IMG/VR virus record: IMGVR_UViG_3300023106_000018
Span: 1 to 40,840 of that record
Length of the DNA: 40,840 nucleotides
Origin: a virus
Reading direction: 5' to 3' (one strand)
The notes beneath the pieces are model-generated. The model was not told the DNA's origin and made no database searches. It was given only the letters and a program-made list of their open reading frames with translations. This document shows positions 13,100-20,552 of the stretch, piece by piece; position 1 is the first letter of the stretch, and every line of letters starts with the position of its first letter. The translations under genes were made by a program, and so were the position numbers.

Positions 13100-15417
13100 A
13101 AACCCTTTGGCTCGACTTCGAGACCTTCTCCCCGACGCCGATCACCCACGGCACCCACCGCTACGCCGAGCAGGCCGAGATCCTGCTGTGGGCATGGGCC
13201 ATCGACGACGAACCGGCGCAGGTGTGGGACTGCGCCAACGACCCGGCGGCGCCGGCGCGCCTGATCGCCGCCGTCAACGATCCGGACGTGGAGATCGTCG
13301 CGCACAATAGCGGGTTCGACCGCACCGTGATGCGCCACGCGCTGGGCGACTTCTGCCCGTCGGTGCTGCGCTGGCGCGACACCATGGTGCAAGCCCTGGC
13401 CCACGGCCTGCCCGGCGCGCTGGGGACGCTGTGCGAGGTGCTGGGTGTGCCGGCCGACAAGGCGAAGGACAAGGCCGGCAAGCAGCTGATTCACCTCTTC
13501 TGCAAGCCGACGCCGTTCCGATTCCCGCACGCGCGCAAGGACTTTGCCAGCAAGGCCGAATACGACGCGGCGAAGCTGGCCGCGAGCGAGGGCTGGGTGG
13601 GCCGCGCCACGCGCGCCACGCACCCGGTGCAGTGGGAGCAGTTCAAGTCCTACGCCGGCGGCGACATCGAGGCCATGCGCGAGGTGCGACGCCGCCTGCC
13701 GAAGTGGAACTATCAGGGCGACGAGCTGGCGCTATGGCACCTGGACCAGAAGATCAACGACCGGGGCGTCTACATCGACCTGGACCTGGCCCACGGCGCT
13801 CTGGCCGCCGTCGACGAGGAACAGGAGATACTGCGCGGCCGCACGCTCGACTTGACCGGGGGCCAGGTGGAGACTGCCACGCGCGTGGACAAGCTGCTGC
13901 TGCATATCCTCGAAGCGTACGGCGTTGATCTGCCCGACATGCAGAAGGCCACATTGGAGCGGCGCATCGCCGATCCCGAACTGCCCGAGGGCTTGAAGGA
14001 ACTGCTGCGCGTGCGCTTGTCCACCGCGACCACCAGCACCAGCAAGTACAAGACGCTGATCAACGGCACCAGCAGCGACAGCCGGCTGCGCGGCCTGCTG
14101 CAGTTCTGCGGCGCCTCGCGCACCGGGCGCTGGGCTGGCCGCCTGTTCCAGCCCCAAAATTTGCCCAGTCGCAACTTAATGCCCGAGGACCAGATCGAGA
14201 TGGGCATCGAGGCGCTGAAGGACGGCACGGCCGGCGTGCTCTTTAGCGACGTCATGTGGTTGACCACCAGCGCAATTCGCGGTTGCATCGCGGCGCCGCC
14301 CGGGCGCAAGCTGGTCGTCGCCGACTTGTCGAACATCGAGGGCCGGGTGCAGGCGTGGTTGGCCGGCGAGGCGTGGAAGTTGAAAGCGTTCGCCGACTTC
14401 GACACCGTGCAGGCCGCCGACGGCAAGTGGCTCACCGGCCCGGAGTACTTCGCGCTGTGCCGCGCCAACCGCGCGCCGGAACTGGCGCTCGACGGCAAGG
14501 GCGAGCCGATCCGCGCCGGCCACGACCTGTACAAAATGTCCTATGGCAAGTCGTTCAACATCAAGCCCGAGGACGTCACCAAGGACCAGCGCCAGGTGGG
14601 CAAGGTGCAGGAACTGGCGCTGGGCTACGAGGGCGGCGTGGGGGCGTTCGTGACGTTCGCGGCCGGCTACGGCATCGACCTCGACGAACTGGCCGACAAG
14701 GCGGCGCGCTTCATCCCCGGCGAGGTGTGGGGACAGGCGTCGATCATGCTGGAGTGGCACCGCAGCAAGGGCCGCGACCCCGCCGCGCAGCTGGGCATGG
14801 CCGACAAGACGTGGCTGGTGTGCGAATCGTTCAAGCTGGGCTGGCGCACCGGCCACGCAAACATCAAGGCGTATTGGAAAGAGATAGACGCCTGCGTGCG
14901 CGAGGCGATCGCCAACCCTGGCACCACCATCCCATGCGGCAAGGTGCGCGTGCGGCGCGACGGCGCGTGGCTGCGCATAGTGCTGCCGTCTGGACGCGCG
15001 CTGTGCTACCCCGGCCCGAAACTGGAAGCGGAGAAGCGCAAGCGGAAGGACGAGGTGGAGACGGCCGATACCTTCAGCGTCGAGGAAGAAGTCGAGACCG
15101 GCCGCACCAAGATCACCTACATGGGCGTCAACCAGTACAGCCGCAAATGGGGCCGGATCGACACCTACGGGGGCAAGCTGTTCGAGAACATTTGCCAGGC
15201 GGTGGCGCGCGACGTGATGGCGGTCAACATGCCGCACATCGAGGCGGCCGGCTATGAGATCGTGCTGAGCGTTCACGACGAGCTGCCGTGCGAGACGCCC
15301 GACGACCCCCGCTACAACCCCGAGCACCTGGCCGCGCTGCTGTGCGCACCGCCACCATGGGCGCCGGACATGCCGCTGGCCGCCGCCGGCTTCGAATCGT
15401 ACCGCTACAAGAAATAA
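13096..15417 (+). CDS. Family A DNA polymerase with 3'-5' exonuclease
   Basis: The product is 773 residues from a GTG at 13096, with GAGG seven bases upstream. It copies phage DNA. The exonuclease domain has LWLDFET (D7, E9), AHNSGFD, and YAGGDIEAMREV. Polymerase motif A is VVADLSNIEGR with D410. Motif B is RQVGKVQELALGYEGG (R499, K503, Y511). Motif C is SVHDELP (H727, D728). TGRWAGRLFQPQNLP precedes the palm. There is no 5'-3' exonuclease domain, as in T7-type and related phage enzymes. With the SSB-like protein, the VRR-NUC protein and the SNF2 helicase it forms the early replication module. The matching primase is encoded on the other strand. Confidence 0.95.
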   Translation: MKTLWLDFETFSPTPITHGTHRYAEQAEILLWAWAIDDEPAQVWDCANDPAAPARLIAAVNDPDVEIVAHNSGFDRTVMRHALGDFCPSVLRWRDTMVQALAHGLPGALGTLCEVLGVPADKAKDKAGKQLIHLFCKPTPFRFPHARKDFASKAEYDAAKLAASEGWVGRATRATHPVQWEQFKSYAGGDIEAMREVRRRLPKWNYQGDELALWHLDQKINDRGVYIDLDLAHGALAAVDEEQEILRGRTLDLTGGQVETATRVDKLLLHILEAYGVDLPDMQKATLERRIADPELPEGLKELLRVRLSTATTSTSKYKTLINGTSSDSRLRGLLQFCGASRTGRWAGRLFQPQNLPSRNLMPEDQIEMGIEALKDGTAGVLFSDVMWLTTSAIRGCIAAPPGRKLVVADLSNIEGRVQAWLAGEAWKLKAFADFDTVQAADGKWLTGPEYFALCRANRAPELALDGKGEPIRAGHDLYKMSYGKSFNIKPEDVTKDQRQVGKVQELALGYEGGVGAFVTFAAGYGIDLDELADKAARFIPGEVWGQASIMLEWHRSKGRDPAAQLGMADKTWLVCESFKLGWRTGHANIKAYWKEIDACVREAIANPGTTIPCGKVRVRRDGAWLRIVLPSGRALCYPGPKLEAEKRKRKDEVETADTFSVEEEVETGRTKITYMGVNQYSRKWGRIDTYGGKLFENICQAVARDVMAVNMPHIEAAGYEIVLSVHDELPCETPDDPRYNPEHLAALLCAPPPWAPDMPLAAAGFESYRYKK

Positions 15418-15457
15418 CTTGCACAAGTAAATACTTGCGTGTATAGTTCTTACATCG
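15417..15457 (+). promoter_or_regulatory. Repeated early promoter, copy 1
   Basis: TTGCAC (15419-15424), 17 bases, TATAGT (15442-15447) matches a sigma70 promoter. The -35 box lies within the palindrome ACTTG-CA-CAAGT, and the spacer holds ATACTTGCGTGTAT. The block is almost identical to those at 17079 and 20001. It starts at the last base of the polymerase stop codon and drives the genes from 15502. Confidence 0.8.
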
Positions 15458-15501
15458 GCGCCGCATTGGGCGGCGCCAGAACTCTCCCAAAGGACAAGGC
15501 C

Positions 15502-15792
15502 ATGAAAAAGATTTTCGTATTCAGTAACGTTCAAGGTGGCGGTGATGGCATCTGCTACGCCATGGCGGAAGACGGCACCGTGCTGGGTTCGCACTGGTGC
15601 AGCAACGAATATTTCGCCTCCGGCGACCTCGGCGTCACCCCCGGCTCGCGGCCAGATCTCCACGTAGATTACGCGAAACACTACCCGGACGGCTACGAAA
15701 TGGAATTCATCCCCGCCGACGAAGTGAAAGCGCATGCCGGGCTGACCGCCGCTTTCGCGCTCAACAAGCAACAAGCCGACGCTGCCGAATAA
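15502..15792 (+). CDS. Conserved small phage protein
   Basis: The product is 96 residues from the ATG at 15502, with AAAGGA seven bases upstream. The sequence (KKIFVFSNVQGGGDGICYAM, VLGSHWCSNEYFASGDLG, HYPDGYEMEFIPADEV) matches a small protein seen in many phages of Gram-negative hosts, always near replication genes. It has no membrane segment and no catalytic motif I can name. It is the first gene after promoter copy 1, so it should be highly expressed early. It might bind a host protein or be a regulatory factor. That is context only. Confidence 0.72.
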   Translation: MKKIFVFSNVQGGGDGICYAMAEDGTVLGSHWCSNEYFASGDLGVTPGSRPDLHVDYAKHYPDGYEMEFIPADEVKAHAGLTAAFALNKQQADAAE

Positions 15793-15814
15793 ACCACCTC
15801 CCAAGGAACCTATC

Positions 15815-16135
15815 ATGAAAAACGAAAATACGCTGCTCGACCTGGCCGCCGATATGATCAAAGCCAAGAACGACGCCCAGCTGGCGCGCGGCCTGGAAGT
15901 AGCGGCGCCGGTCATCAGCAAGGTACGCCACGCCCGTCTGCCGGTGGGCGCCGCGCTGGTGATCAAGCTGCACCTGGCCACCGGCATGGCCGTGCGCGAG
16001 ATCAAGACCTTCATCACCCACGGCCCGCAGCAGGTGGTGAAACCACAGACCCGTCTTACTGTGCACCCAGGGCGCCCGACCAGCAACACAGTGGAAGCAT
16101 TCGAGGAGCTGTTCAACCCGAAAGGTCCAAAATGA
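15815..16135 (+). CDS. Helix-turn-helix regulator, Cro-like
   Basis: The product is 106 residues. AAGGA stands seven bases before the ATG at 15815. QLARGLEVAAPVISKVRHAR (about 27-46) fits a helix-turn-helix with ISK at the recognition helix, followed by hydrophobic helices (ALVIKLHLATGMAVREIKTF). A basic, Pro/Thr-rich tail follows. This is the size and layout of Cro-type proteins. It is made from promoter copy 1 and could bind the palindrome inside the three promoter repeats, giving feedback on the early arm. The tandem regulator at 7160-7510 is the other candidate. Confidence 0.7.
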   Translation: MKNENTLLDLAADMIKAKNDAQLARGLEVAAPVISKVRHARLPVGAALVIKLHLATGMAVREIKTFITHGPQQVVKPQTRLTVHPGRPTSNTVEAFEELFNPKGPK

Positions 16136-16425
16136 AAACCGTCCTCCTACTCGGCGGCCCGGCCGCCGGCCAGCGCGTCGAAGTCCACGGCAATATGGCC
16201 AGCGTCTACTCCGGCGACCTCGACGGCCGCATGTCCAACACCCTGTACAAGCTGGTCCCGATGTGCTCGCACGGCGAGGTGCACTGGTTCGGCGTGCTCG
16301 ACGGCGCCGACCCGCTGGCGCTGCTGATCGCGGGGTACCTGCCCGTGCTTCCGGCACCGATTCAGGTGGAGCGCTACGTCGGCGCCCACCCGGTATTTGA
16401 GGCGCCGTACGATCTGAAGCCATGA
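16132..16425 (+). CDS. Small conserved phage protein, unknown role
   Basis: The product is 97 residues. The start overlaps the regulator stop (ATGA). It begins KTVLLLGGPAAGQRVEV, a pattern common in small phage proteins of about 80-100 residues, and continues with beta-strand-like segments (TLYKLVPMCSHGEVHWFGVL) and a proline-rich turn (LPVLPAPIQVERYV). No membrane helix is strong enough to call, and there is no known catalytic motif. It lies in a string of overlapping early genes between the regulator and the VRR-NUC nuclease. The function is unknown. Confidence 0.62.
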   Translation: MKTVLLLGGPAAGQRVEVHGNMASVYSGDLDGRMSNTLYKLVPMCSHGEVHWFGVLDGADPLALLIAGYLPVLPAPIQVERYVGAHPVFEAPYDLKP

Positions 16426-16595
16426 TCCGCGCCCTCATCGTCTTCGTGGCGCTGGTCGTGCTGTTCTGCTACGCCATGGAATGGCGCGGCCTGAACGCCC
16501 CGCCACCCGCCAAAACGGAAACCCTGAGCTGTGTCCGGGTCAAGCAGGTGACCCCGGCCGGCGCCATCAACTACCTTTGCGAGGTTCGGAAATGA
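16422..16595 (+). CDS. Small single-helix membrane protein
   Basis: The product is 57 residues, with ATGA overlaps at both ends. Residues about 2-18 are a hydrophobic helix (IRALIVFVALVVLFCYA). A short proline-rich linker (NAPPPAKTE) leads to a small C-terminal part with two Cys (LSCVRVKQV and YLCEVRK) that could form a disulfide in the periplasm. It is encoded together with another small membrane protein just before the VRR-NUC nuclease. Early membrane proteins of this kind often act on the host envelope or block superinfection, but no evidence is available here. Confidence 0.62.
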   Translation: MIRALIVFVALVVLFCYAMEWRGLNAPPPAKTETLSCVRVKQVTPAGAINYLCEVRK

Positions 16596-16744
16596 ATACT
16601 TTTGGCAAATGTTCGGCCGCACTCGGCCTCGGTGTTGCGCTCAACATGGCCGCCTACGCGGCGCAACTGTACTTCCCGGGTGCGGGAGTCGGCGCCGGCT
16701 GGCTTGCCGCAACGATTTACCTTTGGGTTGTGGAGAAATTATGA
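16592..16744 (+). CDS. Small hydrophobic protein
   Basis: The product is 50 residues with ATGA overlaps at start and stop. Most of the sequence is hydrophobic, with two possible short membrane segments (ALGLGVALNMAAYAAQLYF and AGWLAATIYLWVV) and few charges. It is translated between a single-helix membrane protein and the nuclease. The short length and tight coupling suggest that it is real, but the function is unknown. Confidence 0.58.
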   Translation: MNTFGKCSAALGLGVALNMAAYAAQLYFPGAGVGAGWLAATIYLWVVEKL

Positions 16745-17076
16745 AACGCCCACTGCGCGAGAGCGATATCGAAAAGTACTTGGTCAAGCGCGTCAAGGAA
16801 CTGAGCGGCGAGTGCCGCAAGATCCAGTTTATCGGCCGGCCGGGCGCGCCGGATCGGCTGGTGATGCTGCCGGCGCCGCCGTTCAATCCGATAGCCGCGA
16901 TGACCGCCGCGAGCCGTGGCAAACCGACCGGGGGGCGCACCATCTGGATCGAACTCAAAGCCCCCGGCAAAAAGGCCGAGCCGCACCAGCTGCGCGAGCA
17001 CGCCCGCATGCGCAGGATGGGCCAGCGCGTGGTGGTAATTGACAGTTTGGCCGGGGTGGACGAAATCCTCGCATAA
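16741..17076 (+). CDS. VRR-NUC domain nuclease
   Basis: The product is 111 residues; the start overlaps the previous stop (ATGA). It is a minimal VRR-NUC fold: ESDIEKYLVKRVKE, then GAPDR (D38) and IWIELKAPGKK with E71 and K73, and HQLREH with Gln83. These are the catalytic residues of the PD-(D/E)XK superfamily. Stand-alone VRR-NUC proteins of phages are thought to cut branched DNA, a role like endonuclease VII or RusA in clearing replication intermediates. It lies with the polymerase and SNF2 helicase, the usual phage trio. Promoter copy 2 follows directly. Confidence 0.87.
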   Translation: MKRPLRESDIEKYLVKRVKELSGECRKIQFIGRPGAPDRLVMLPAPPFNPIAAMTAASRGKPTGGRTIWIELKAPGKKAEPHQLREHARMRRMGQRVVVIDSLAGVDEILA

Positions 17077-17078
17077 AG

Positions 17079-17118
17079 CTTGCACAAGTAAATACTTGCG
17101 TGTATAGTTCTTACATCG
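17079..17118 (+). promoter_or_regulatory. Repeated early promoter, copy 2
   Basis: TTGCAC (17080-17085), 17 bases, TATAGT (17103-17108) repeats copy 1 exactly over 40 bases, with one change just before (GCTTG for ACTTG). It starts three bases after the VRR-NUC stop and drives genes from 17140 through the helicase. Confidence 0.8.
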
Positions 17119-17139
17119 CAACCCCAATCGGAGAACACC

Positions 17140-17337
17140 ATGCCCCGCAACATCGAACCAATCCACACCCGCCGCGCCGCGCAGCTCAAAGCGCTGGCCC
17201 AGGTGCGTAACACCCTGCCGGCGCCGGACCGCGCCATGGTCGCCGAGCTGTACGACCAGGACACGACGCTGGCCGACAAGCAGCACGAAACGATCGCCGT
17301 TCTGGCTGACCGCTACTTGAGCGAGGTGGTGTCGTGA
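17140..17337 (+). CDS. Small helical hypothetical protein
   Basis: The product is 65 residues. GGAG stands six bases before the ATG at 17140, and promoter copy 2 is directly upstream. The sequence is helical and charged (IHTRRAAQLKALAQVRNTL, KQHETIAVLADRYLSEVV). There is no membrane segment or motif. The stop overlaps the next GTG start. It is likely an early protein of unknown function. Confidence 0.6.
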   Translation: MPRNIEPIHTRRAAQLKALAQVRNTLPAPDRAMVAELYDQDTTLADKQHETIAVLADRYLSEVVS

Positions 17338-17582
17338 GCGCCCCGACCTACATCGAGGTGCGCAACCACGTGCGCGAACACTTCGGCTTGACCATGGCGG
17401 AGACGTTGGAAGTTCTGCGCACCCCGCTGAATCCGGCCGGCATGCGCGACGAGTTCGCCATGGCGGCCATCACCGGAACCTTGCCGGGCGCGGCGGTTGG
17501 TGACGCCCGAGTGAAGGAATACGCCGAGTGGGCGTACGAGATGGCCGACGCCATGCTGGAGGCCCGCAATGCGAACCGCTAA
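17334..17582 (+). CDS. Small hypothetical early protein
   Basis: The product is 82 residues from a GTG at 17334 (GTGA overlap). The sequence is mostly helical (YIEVRNHVREHFGL, TLEVLRTPLNPAGM, VKEYAEWAYEMADAMLEARN). It has no Cys, membrane helix or known motif. Its end overlaps the NinX gene by 14 bases. I do not recognise the family. Confidence 0.6.
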   Translation: MSAPTYIEVRNHVREHFGLTMAETLEVLRTPLNPAGMRDEFAMAAITGTLPGAAVGDARVKEYAEWAYEMADAMLEARNANR

Positions 17583-17952
17583 TCTCACCGGCGCCCAGCT
17601 CGACTACTGGACCGCCCGCGCCGAGGGCGTGCCGGCCGACCAGCTGGAGATCCGCGACATGCCGCGCCCGGACGACCCGCGCGCACCGAAGCAGATTTGC
17701 GTGCGCCTCGGTTACCCGATCAACACCCGCGACATGCGCATCGACTACAGCACCAGCTGGTCGAATGGCGGGCCGCTGGTGGAGAAGCACCGGCTCGCTG
17801 TGTTGGCGGATAACAAGGACTGGACCGCAGGCCGGTCTTTCTGCGGTGAATTCTGCGCAGGCGACGGGGAGACCGGCGACACCCCGCTGATCGCCGTCTG
17901 CCGCGCCGTCGTGCGCGCCGCGTTCGGCGACGAGGTGGAGGATTTGCCATGA
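17569..17952 (+). CDS. ninX: NinX-like phage protein (DUF2591)
   Basis: The product is 127 residues. GGAGG stands six bases before the ATG at 17569, which lies inside the end of the previous gene. It begins with RTANLTGAQLDYWTARAEG, the hallmark of the NinX family of P22 and lambdoid phages (DUF2591), and contains YSTSWSNGGPLVEKH and CRAVVRAAFGDEV near the end. NinX proteins are encoded in nin regions of early operons and their role is not firmly known. Here it lies between VRR-NUC and the helicase, again in an early operon. Confidence 0.82.
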   Translation: MRTANLTGAQLDYWTARAEGVPADQLEIRDMPRPDDPRAPKQICVRLGYPINTRDMRIDYSTSWSNGGPLVEKHRLAVLADNKDWTAGRSFCGEFCAGDGETGDTPLIAVCRAVVRAAFGDEVEDLP

Positions 17953-18101
17953 ACGACTTTCTCTGGTGGCGCCGCCTGCGCGGCGGCGTTTGGGTTCGCG
18001 CATGGCAGCAGTGGAGCAAGGTGCTACCAGAAAACTACAACCGGGCGTTTGGCCTCACGCTGTTCAAGGTGGAAGACCACCGTTACCCATGGGAGAAGTG
18101 A
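17949..18101 (+). CDS. Small Trp-rich protein
   Basis: The product is 50 residues. The start overlaps the NinX stop (ATGA) and the stop shares a base with the next start (TGATG). The sequence is rich in Trp and Arg (FLWWRRLRGGVWVRAWQQW). It has no clear membrane helix, although the N-terminus could lie on a membrane. No family is recognised. Its place in an unbroken chain of overlapping genes is the main support. Confidence 0.52.
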   Translation: MNDFLWWRRLRGGVWVRAWQQWSKVLPENYNRAFGLTLFKVEDHRYPWEK

Positions 18102-18283
18102 TGCGCGAAAAACTCTACATCATCGAGATCGTCCCTCGCCGCCGCTGGTGGGTGACGCCCTATATCCACCTGCTGGCCGGCCTGTGCGCGCTGATGGGCG
18201 CCGGGCCGAACTGCGACAAGACCGGCAAGTTCATCGCTCGTTGGGGATTCAAGTACGAATCGAAATTGAAAGAGGTGAAGTGA
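18101..18283 (+). CDS. Small possible membrane protein
   Basis: The product is 60 residues from the ATG at 18101 (TGATG with the previous stop). The middle is hydrophobic (YIHLLAGLCALMGAGPNC) and flanked by basic residues (IVPRRRWW, ARWGFKYESKLK). That could be one short membrane segment. The next gene starts at the last base of its stop. The function is unknown. Confidence 0.55.
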   Translation: MREKLYIIEIVPRRRWWVTPYIHLLAGLCALMGAGPNCDKTGKFIARWGFKYESKLKEVK

Positions 18284-18600
18284 TGGCCAAAGACAAACCA
18301 GAGACTCGTCCCATGTGGGTGCTGGATATCCTGCGCCCGCAGCGCGGCGTCCGCTTAACCGACTGCGAGATCCACATCGGGCCGAAGGCGATCTACGGCG
18401 TGGCGCTGCGCCGCGCCGGATTCCGCTACCAGAAAGTGCGCCACTTCTACGGGTCAAGCATGTTCGGCACCCGCGAGGCCGCCGAGCGCGCGGTGTACGC
18501 CTACGCGGCGGGGATCGTAAATTCGTTCTGGCACCAGCGCTTCGCCCGTAGTGATTGGCTGGAGTGCAAAGCGCTGCTCGCGGCGAGGCGTTCCGCATGA
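18283..18600 (+). CDS. Hypothetical basic protein before helicase
   Basis: The product is 105 residues from the ATG at 18283 (TGATG). It is basic, with a possible alpha/beta fold (MWVLDILRPQRGVRLTDCEI, FRYQKVRHFYGSSMFGTRE, AAERAVYAYAAGIVNSFW). The charge suggests nucleic-acid binding, but no domain is recognised. It overlaps the helicase start by four bases, so it may work with the helicase. Confidence 0.62.
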   Translation: MAKDKPETRPMWVLDILRPQRGVRLTDCEIHIGPKAIYGVALRRAGFRYQKVRHFYGSSMFGTREAAERAVYAYAAGIVNSFWHQRFARSDWLECKALLAARRSA

Positions 18601-19997
18601 TCATCGCCCCCCGTGACTTCACCCCGCGCGGCTACCAGAAACAGATCACCGACTTCATCCTCGATAACGAACGGTGCGGGGTGTGGGCCTCAATGGGCGT
18701 TGGCAAAAGTGTAAGTACTCTTAACGCTTTGGACATACTGCAAGCGCTCGACGACCGCCCGATCCTGGTCGTCGCGCCGCTGCGGGTGGCCACGACCACC
18801 TGGCCGGACGAGGTGCGCAAGTGGAACCACCTGCGCCACCTCACCGTCTTGCCGATCACCGGCAGTGAAAAAGAGCGCATGCGCGCGCTGAAGTACGACG
18901 CCAATATTTACAGTACTAATTTTGAGCAGCTGCCGTGGCTAGTAGAATTTTACGGCGAGCGCTGGCCGTTCGCCACAGTGGTGATCGACGAGAGTACCAA
19001 GCTCAAGGGCTTTCGGCTGCGCCAGGGCACCCAGCGCGCCAAGGCCCTCGGCCGAGTGGCACACACGAAGATCAAGCGCATTGTCGAGCTGACCGGCACG
19101 CCGGCGCCAAACGGCCTTGAGGACCTGTGGGGCCAGGCGTGGTTCTTGGACAAGGGCGCGCGCCTCGGCCGCACCTACGACGACTTCAAGAAACGCTGGT
19201 TCCGCAAGAAGTACAGCGGCTTCGGCACCGAGCCGATGGAGCACGCGCAGGAGCAGATCCAGCGCGCGCTGCGCGACATCTGCGTGACCATCGACGCCAA
19301 GGACTGGTTCGACCTGAAAGATCCGATCGTCAACAATATCTATGTCGACCTGCCGCCCAAGGCGCGTGCGCTATACCAGGACATGGAGAAGCGCGCCTTC
19401 ATGGAGATCGCGGCCATGGGCACCATGCACGGCATCGAGGCGCTGGGCGCGGCGCAGAAGATCGGCAAGCTGCTCCAGCTGTCGAACGGCGCCGCCTATC
19501 TGTCGCCGGGCAGCAGCGAATGGGCCGAGGTGCACGACGCGAAGATCGCCGCGCTGGAGGACATCGTCGAGGAAGCGGCCGGCATGCCGGTGCTGGTGTC
19601 GATTCAGTTCAAGAGCGACCTGGCGCGCCTGCTCAAGGCCTTTGGCAAGGACGCCATCGCCTTGAACAGCCAGGAGGGTGTGCGGCGCGCGCAGCGCGGC
19701 GAAGGCAAGGTGTGGCTGGGCCACCCGGCCAGCATGGGCCACGGCGTCGACGGCTTGCAGGAACACACCAACATCATGGCCTTCTTCGGCCACGACTGGA
19801 ACCTGGAGCAGCGGCTGCAGATCATCGAGCGCATCGGGCCGACGCGCCAGATGCAGGCCGGCAAGGATCGGCCGATGTTCATTCATAACATCATCGCCCG
19901 CGACACGGCGGACAGCATGGTGATCGAGCGGGTGGAGACGAAACGATCCGTCCAGGATATTCTGTTAGCGGCGATGAAGGCGAAGGGCTACGCATAA
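18597..19997 (+). CDS. SNF2-family DEAD-like helicase
   Basis: The product is 466 residues; the start overlaps the previous stop (ATGA). It is a superfamily 2 helicase of the phage SNF2 type. Motif I is SMGVGKS (K37). Motif II is VIDEST (D131, E132). Motif III is LTGTPAPNG. Later motifs are HGVDGLQEHTNIMAFFG and QIIERIGPTRQ with the Arg of motif VI. It would use ATP to move along or remodel DNA, and is normally encoded with VRR-NUC and family A polymerase in phages, as here. It may help fork restart or act as the replicative helper of the primase-helicase at 2446-4503. Promoter copy 3 follows its stop. Confidence 0.92.
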   Translation: MIIAPRDFTPRGYQKQITDFILDNERCGVWASMGVGKSVSTLNALDILQALDDRPILVVAPLRVATTTWPDEVRKWNHLRHLTVLPITGSEKERMRALKYDANIYSTNFEQLPWLVEFYGERWPFATVVIDESTKLKGFRLRQGTQRAKALGRVAHTKIKRIVELTGTPAPNGLEDLWGQAWFLDKGARLGRTYDDFKKRWFRKKYSGFGTEPMEHAQEQIQRALRDICVTIDAKDWFDLKDPIVNNIYVDLPPKARALYQDMEKRAFMEIAAMGTMHGIEALGAAQKIGKLLQLSNGAAYLSPGSSEWAEVHDAKIAALEDIVEEAAGMPVLVSIQFKSDLARLLKAFGKDAIALNSQEGVRRAQRGEGKVWLGHPASMGHGVDGLQEHTNIMAFFGHDWNLEQRLQIIERIGPTRQMQAGKDRPMFIHNIIARDTADSMVIERVETKRSVQDILLAAMKAKGYA

Positions 19998-20000
19998 ATA

Positions 20001-20041
20001 ACTTGCACAAGTAAATACTTGCGTGTATAGTTCTCACATCG
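20001..20041 (+). promoter_or_regulatory. Repeated early promoter, copy 3
   Basis: TTGCAC (20003-20008), 17 bases, TATAGT (20026-20031), with the same ACTTG-CA-CAAGT palindrome as copy 1. It differs from copy 1 by one base (TTCTC for TTCTT). It begins four bases after the helicase stop and drives the membrane/lipoprotein cluster at 20062-20975. Confidence 0.8.
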
Positions 20042-20061
20042 ACAACGAACCGGAGAACGAA

Positions 20062-20160
20062 ATGGACCTCATCACAATCATCGGCCTGCTGTACCTGATC
20101 GGCTTCGGCTGGATCATCGACGCCTGCCGCCGCGCACCTTTCCTGCCGGGGCACCCATGA
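20062..20160 (+). CDS. 32-residue membrane peptide
   Basis: The product is 32 residues. GGAG stands six bases before the ATG at 20062, directly downstream of promoter copy 3. Residues 2-19 are hydrophobic (DLITIIGLLYLIGFGWII), followed by DACRRAPFLPGHP, so a single membrane helix with a basic end is likely. The stop overlaps the next start (ATGA). It may act with the lipoprotein that follows. Its short length keeps confidence moderate. Confidence 0.6.
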   Translation: MDLITIIGLLYLIGFGWIIDACRRAPFLPGHP

Positions 20161-20381
20161 ACCGCTGGGCCACCTTCATCTTCGTGGCGTTCATCGCCGC
20201 CGTGCTGCTGGCGCTGACTGGGTGCGCGCCGCGCGATGACACAGACCCGCCGGACGGCCGCAGCGGCATGTGGCCCTACACCGATGCCCGCACCGGGTGC
20301 GATTACCTGGCGCTCTATGGCTGGGGCGGTGTCTCGATCACCCCGCGCATGGACCGCGACGGAAAGCAGGTGTGCAAGTGA
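20157..20381 (+). CDS. Small lipoprotein
   Basis: The product is 74 residues with an ATGA overlap. Residues 5-20 form a signal peptide (ATFIFVAFIAAVLLAL) and the lipobox LTGC places the lipidated Cys at 23. The mature part is short, with a second and third Cys (RTGCDYLALYGWGG and QVCK) that may pair. It would sit in the outer or inner membrane of the host. Early phage lipoproteins often block superinfecting phage, for example by masking receptors; that role is possible but unproven. The sequence is not from the Rz1 pair, which lies on the other strand. Confidence 0.7.
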   Translation: MNRWATFIFVAFIAAVLLALTGCAPRDDTDPPDGRSGMWPYTDARTGCDYLALYGWGGVSITPRMDRDGKQVCK

Positions 20382-20497
20382 TGGACTGGAAACGCGTTAA
20401 ACGGGCGCAGGAGCGCGCCGATAGCGAATACGCTGTGCTGGCCTATCTGATATGTTTTATCGCGCTGGGCGCCGCGCTCGCAAGCCTGGCGGTATGA
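20381..20497 (+). CDS. 38-residue membrane peptide
   Basis: The product is 38 residues; the start shares a base with the previous stop (TGATG). A charged N-terminus (DWKRVKRAQERADSE) leads to a hydrophobic helix (YAVLAYLICFIALGAALASL). It is probably a small inner-membrane protein made together with the lipoprotein upstream. The function is unknown. Confidence 0.55.
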   Translation: MDWKRVKRAQERADSEYAVLAYLICFIALGAALASLAV

Positions 20498-20552
20498 TTT
20501 AGAACCGAAGTCGTCCCGGTCTTTGGGCGACACCCCTTAAAGGAGATTCACC

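Noticed and set aside
14176-16116. Long open frame of about 646 codons antisense to the polymerase and next genes
   Set aside because: It crosses the promoter repeat and several well-supported genes, has Arg/His/Val-biased composition and no recognisable domain.
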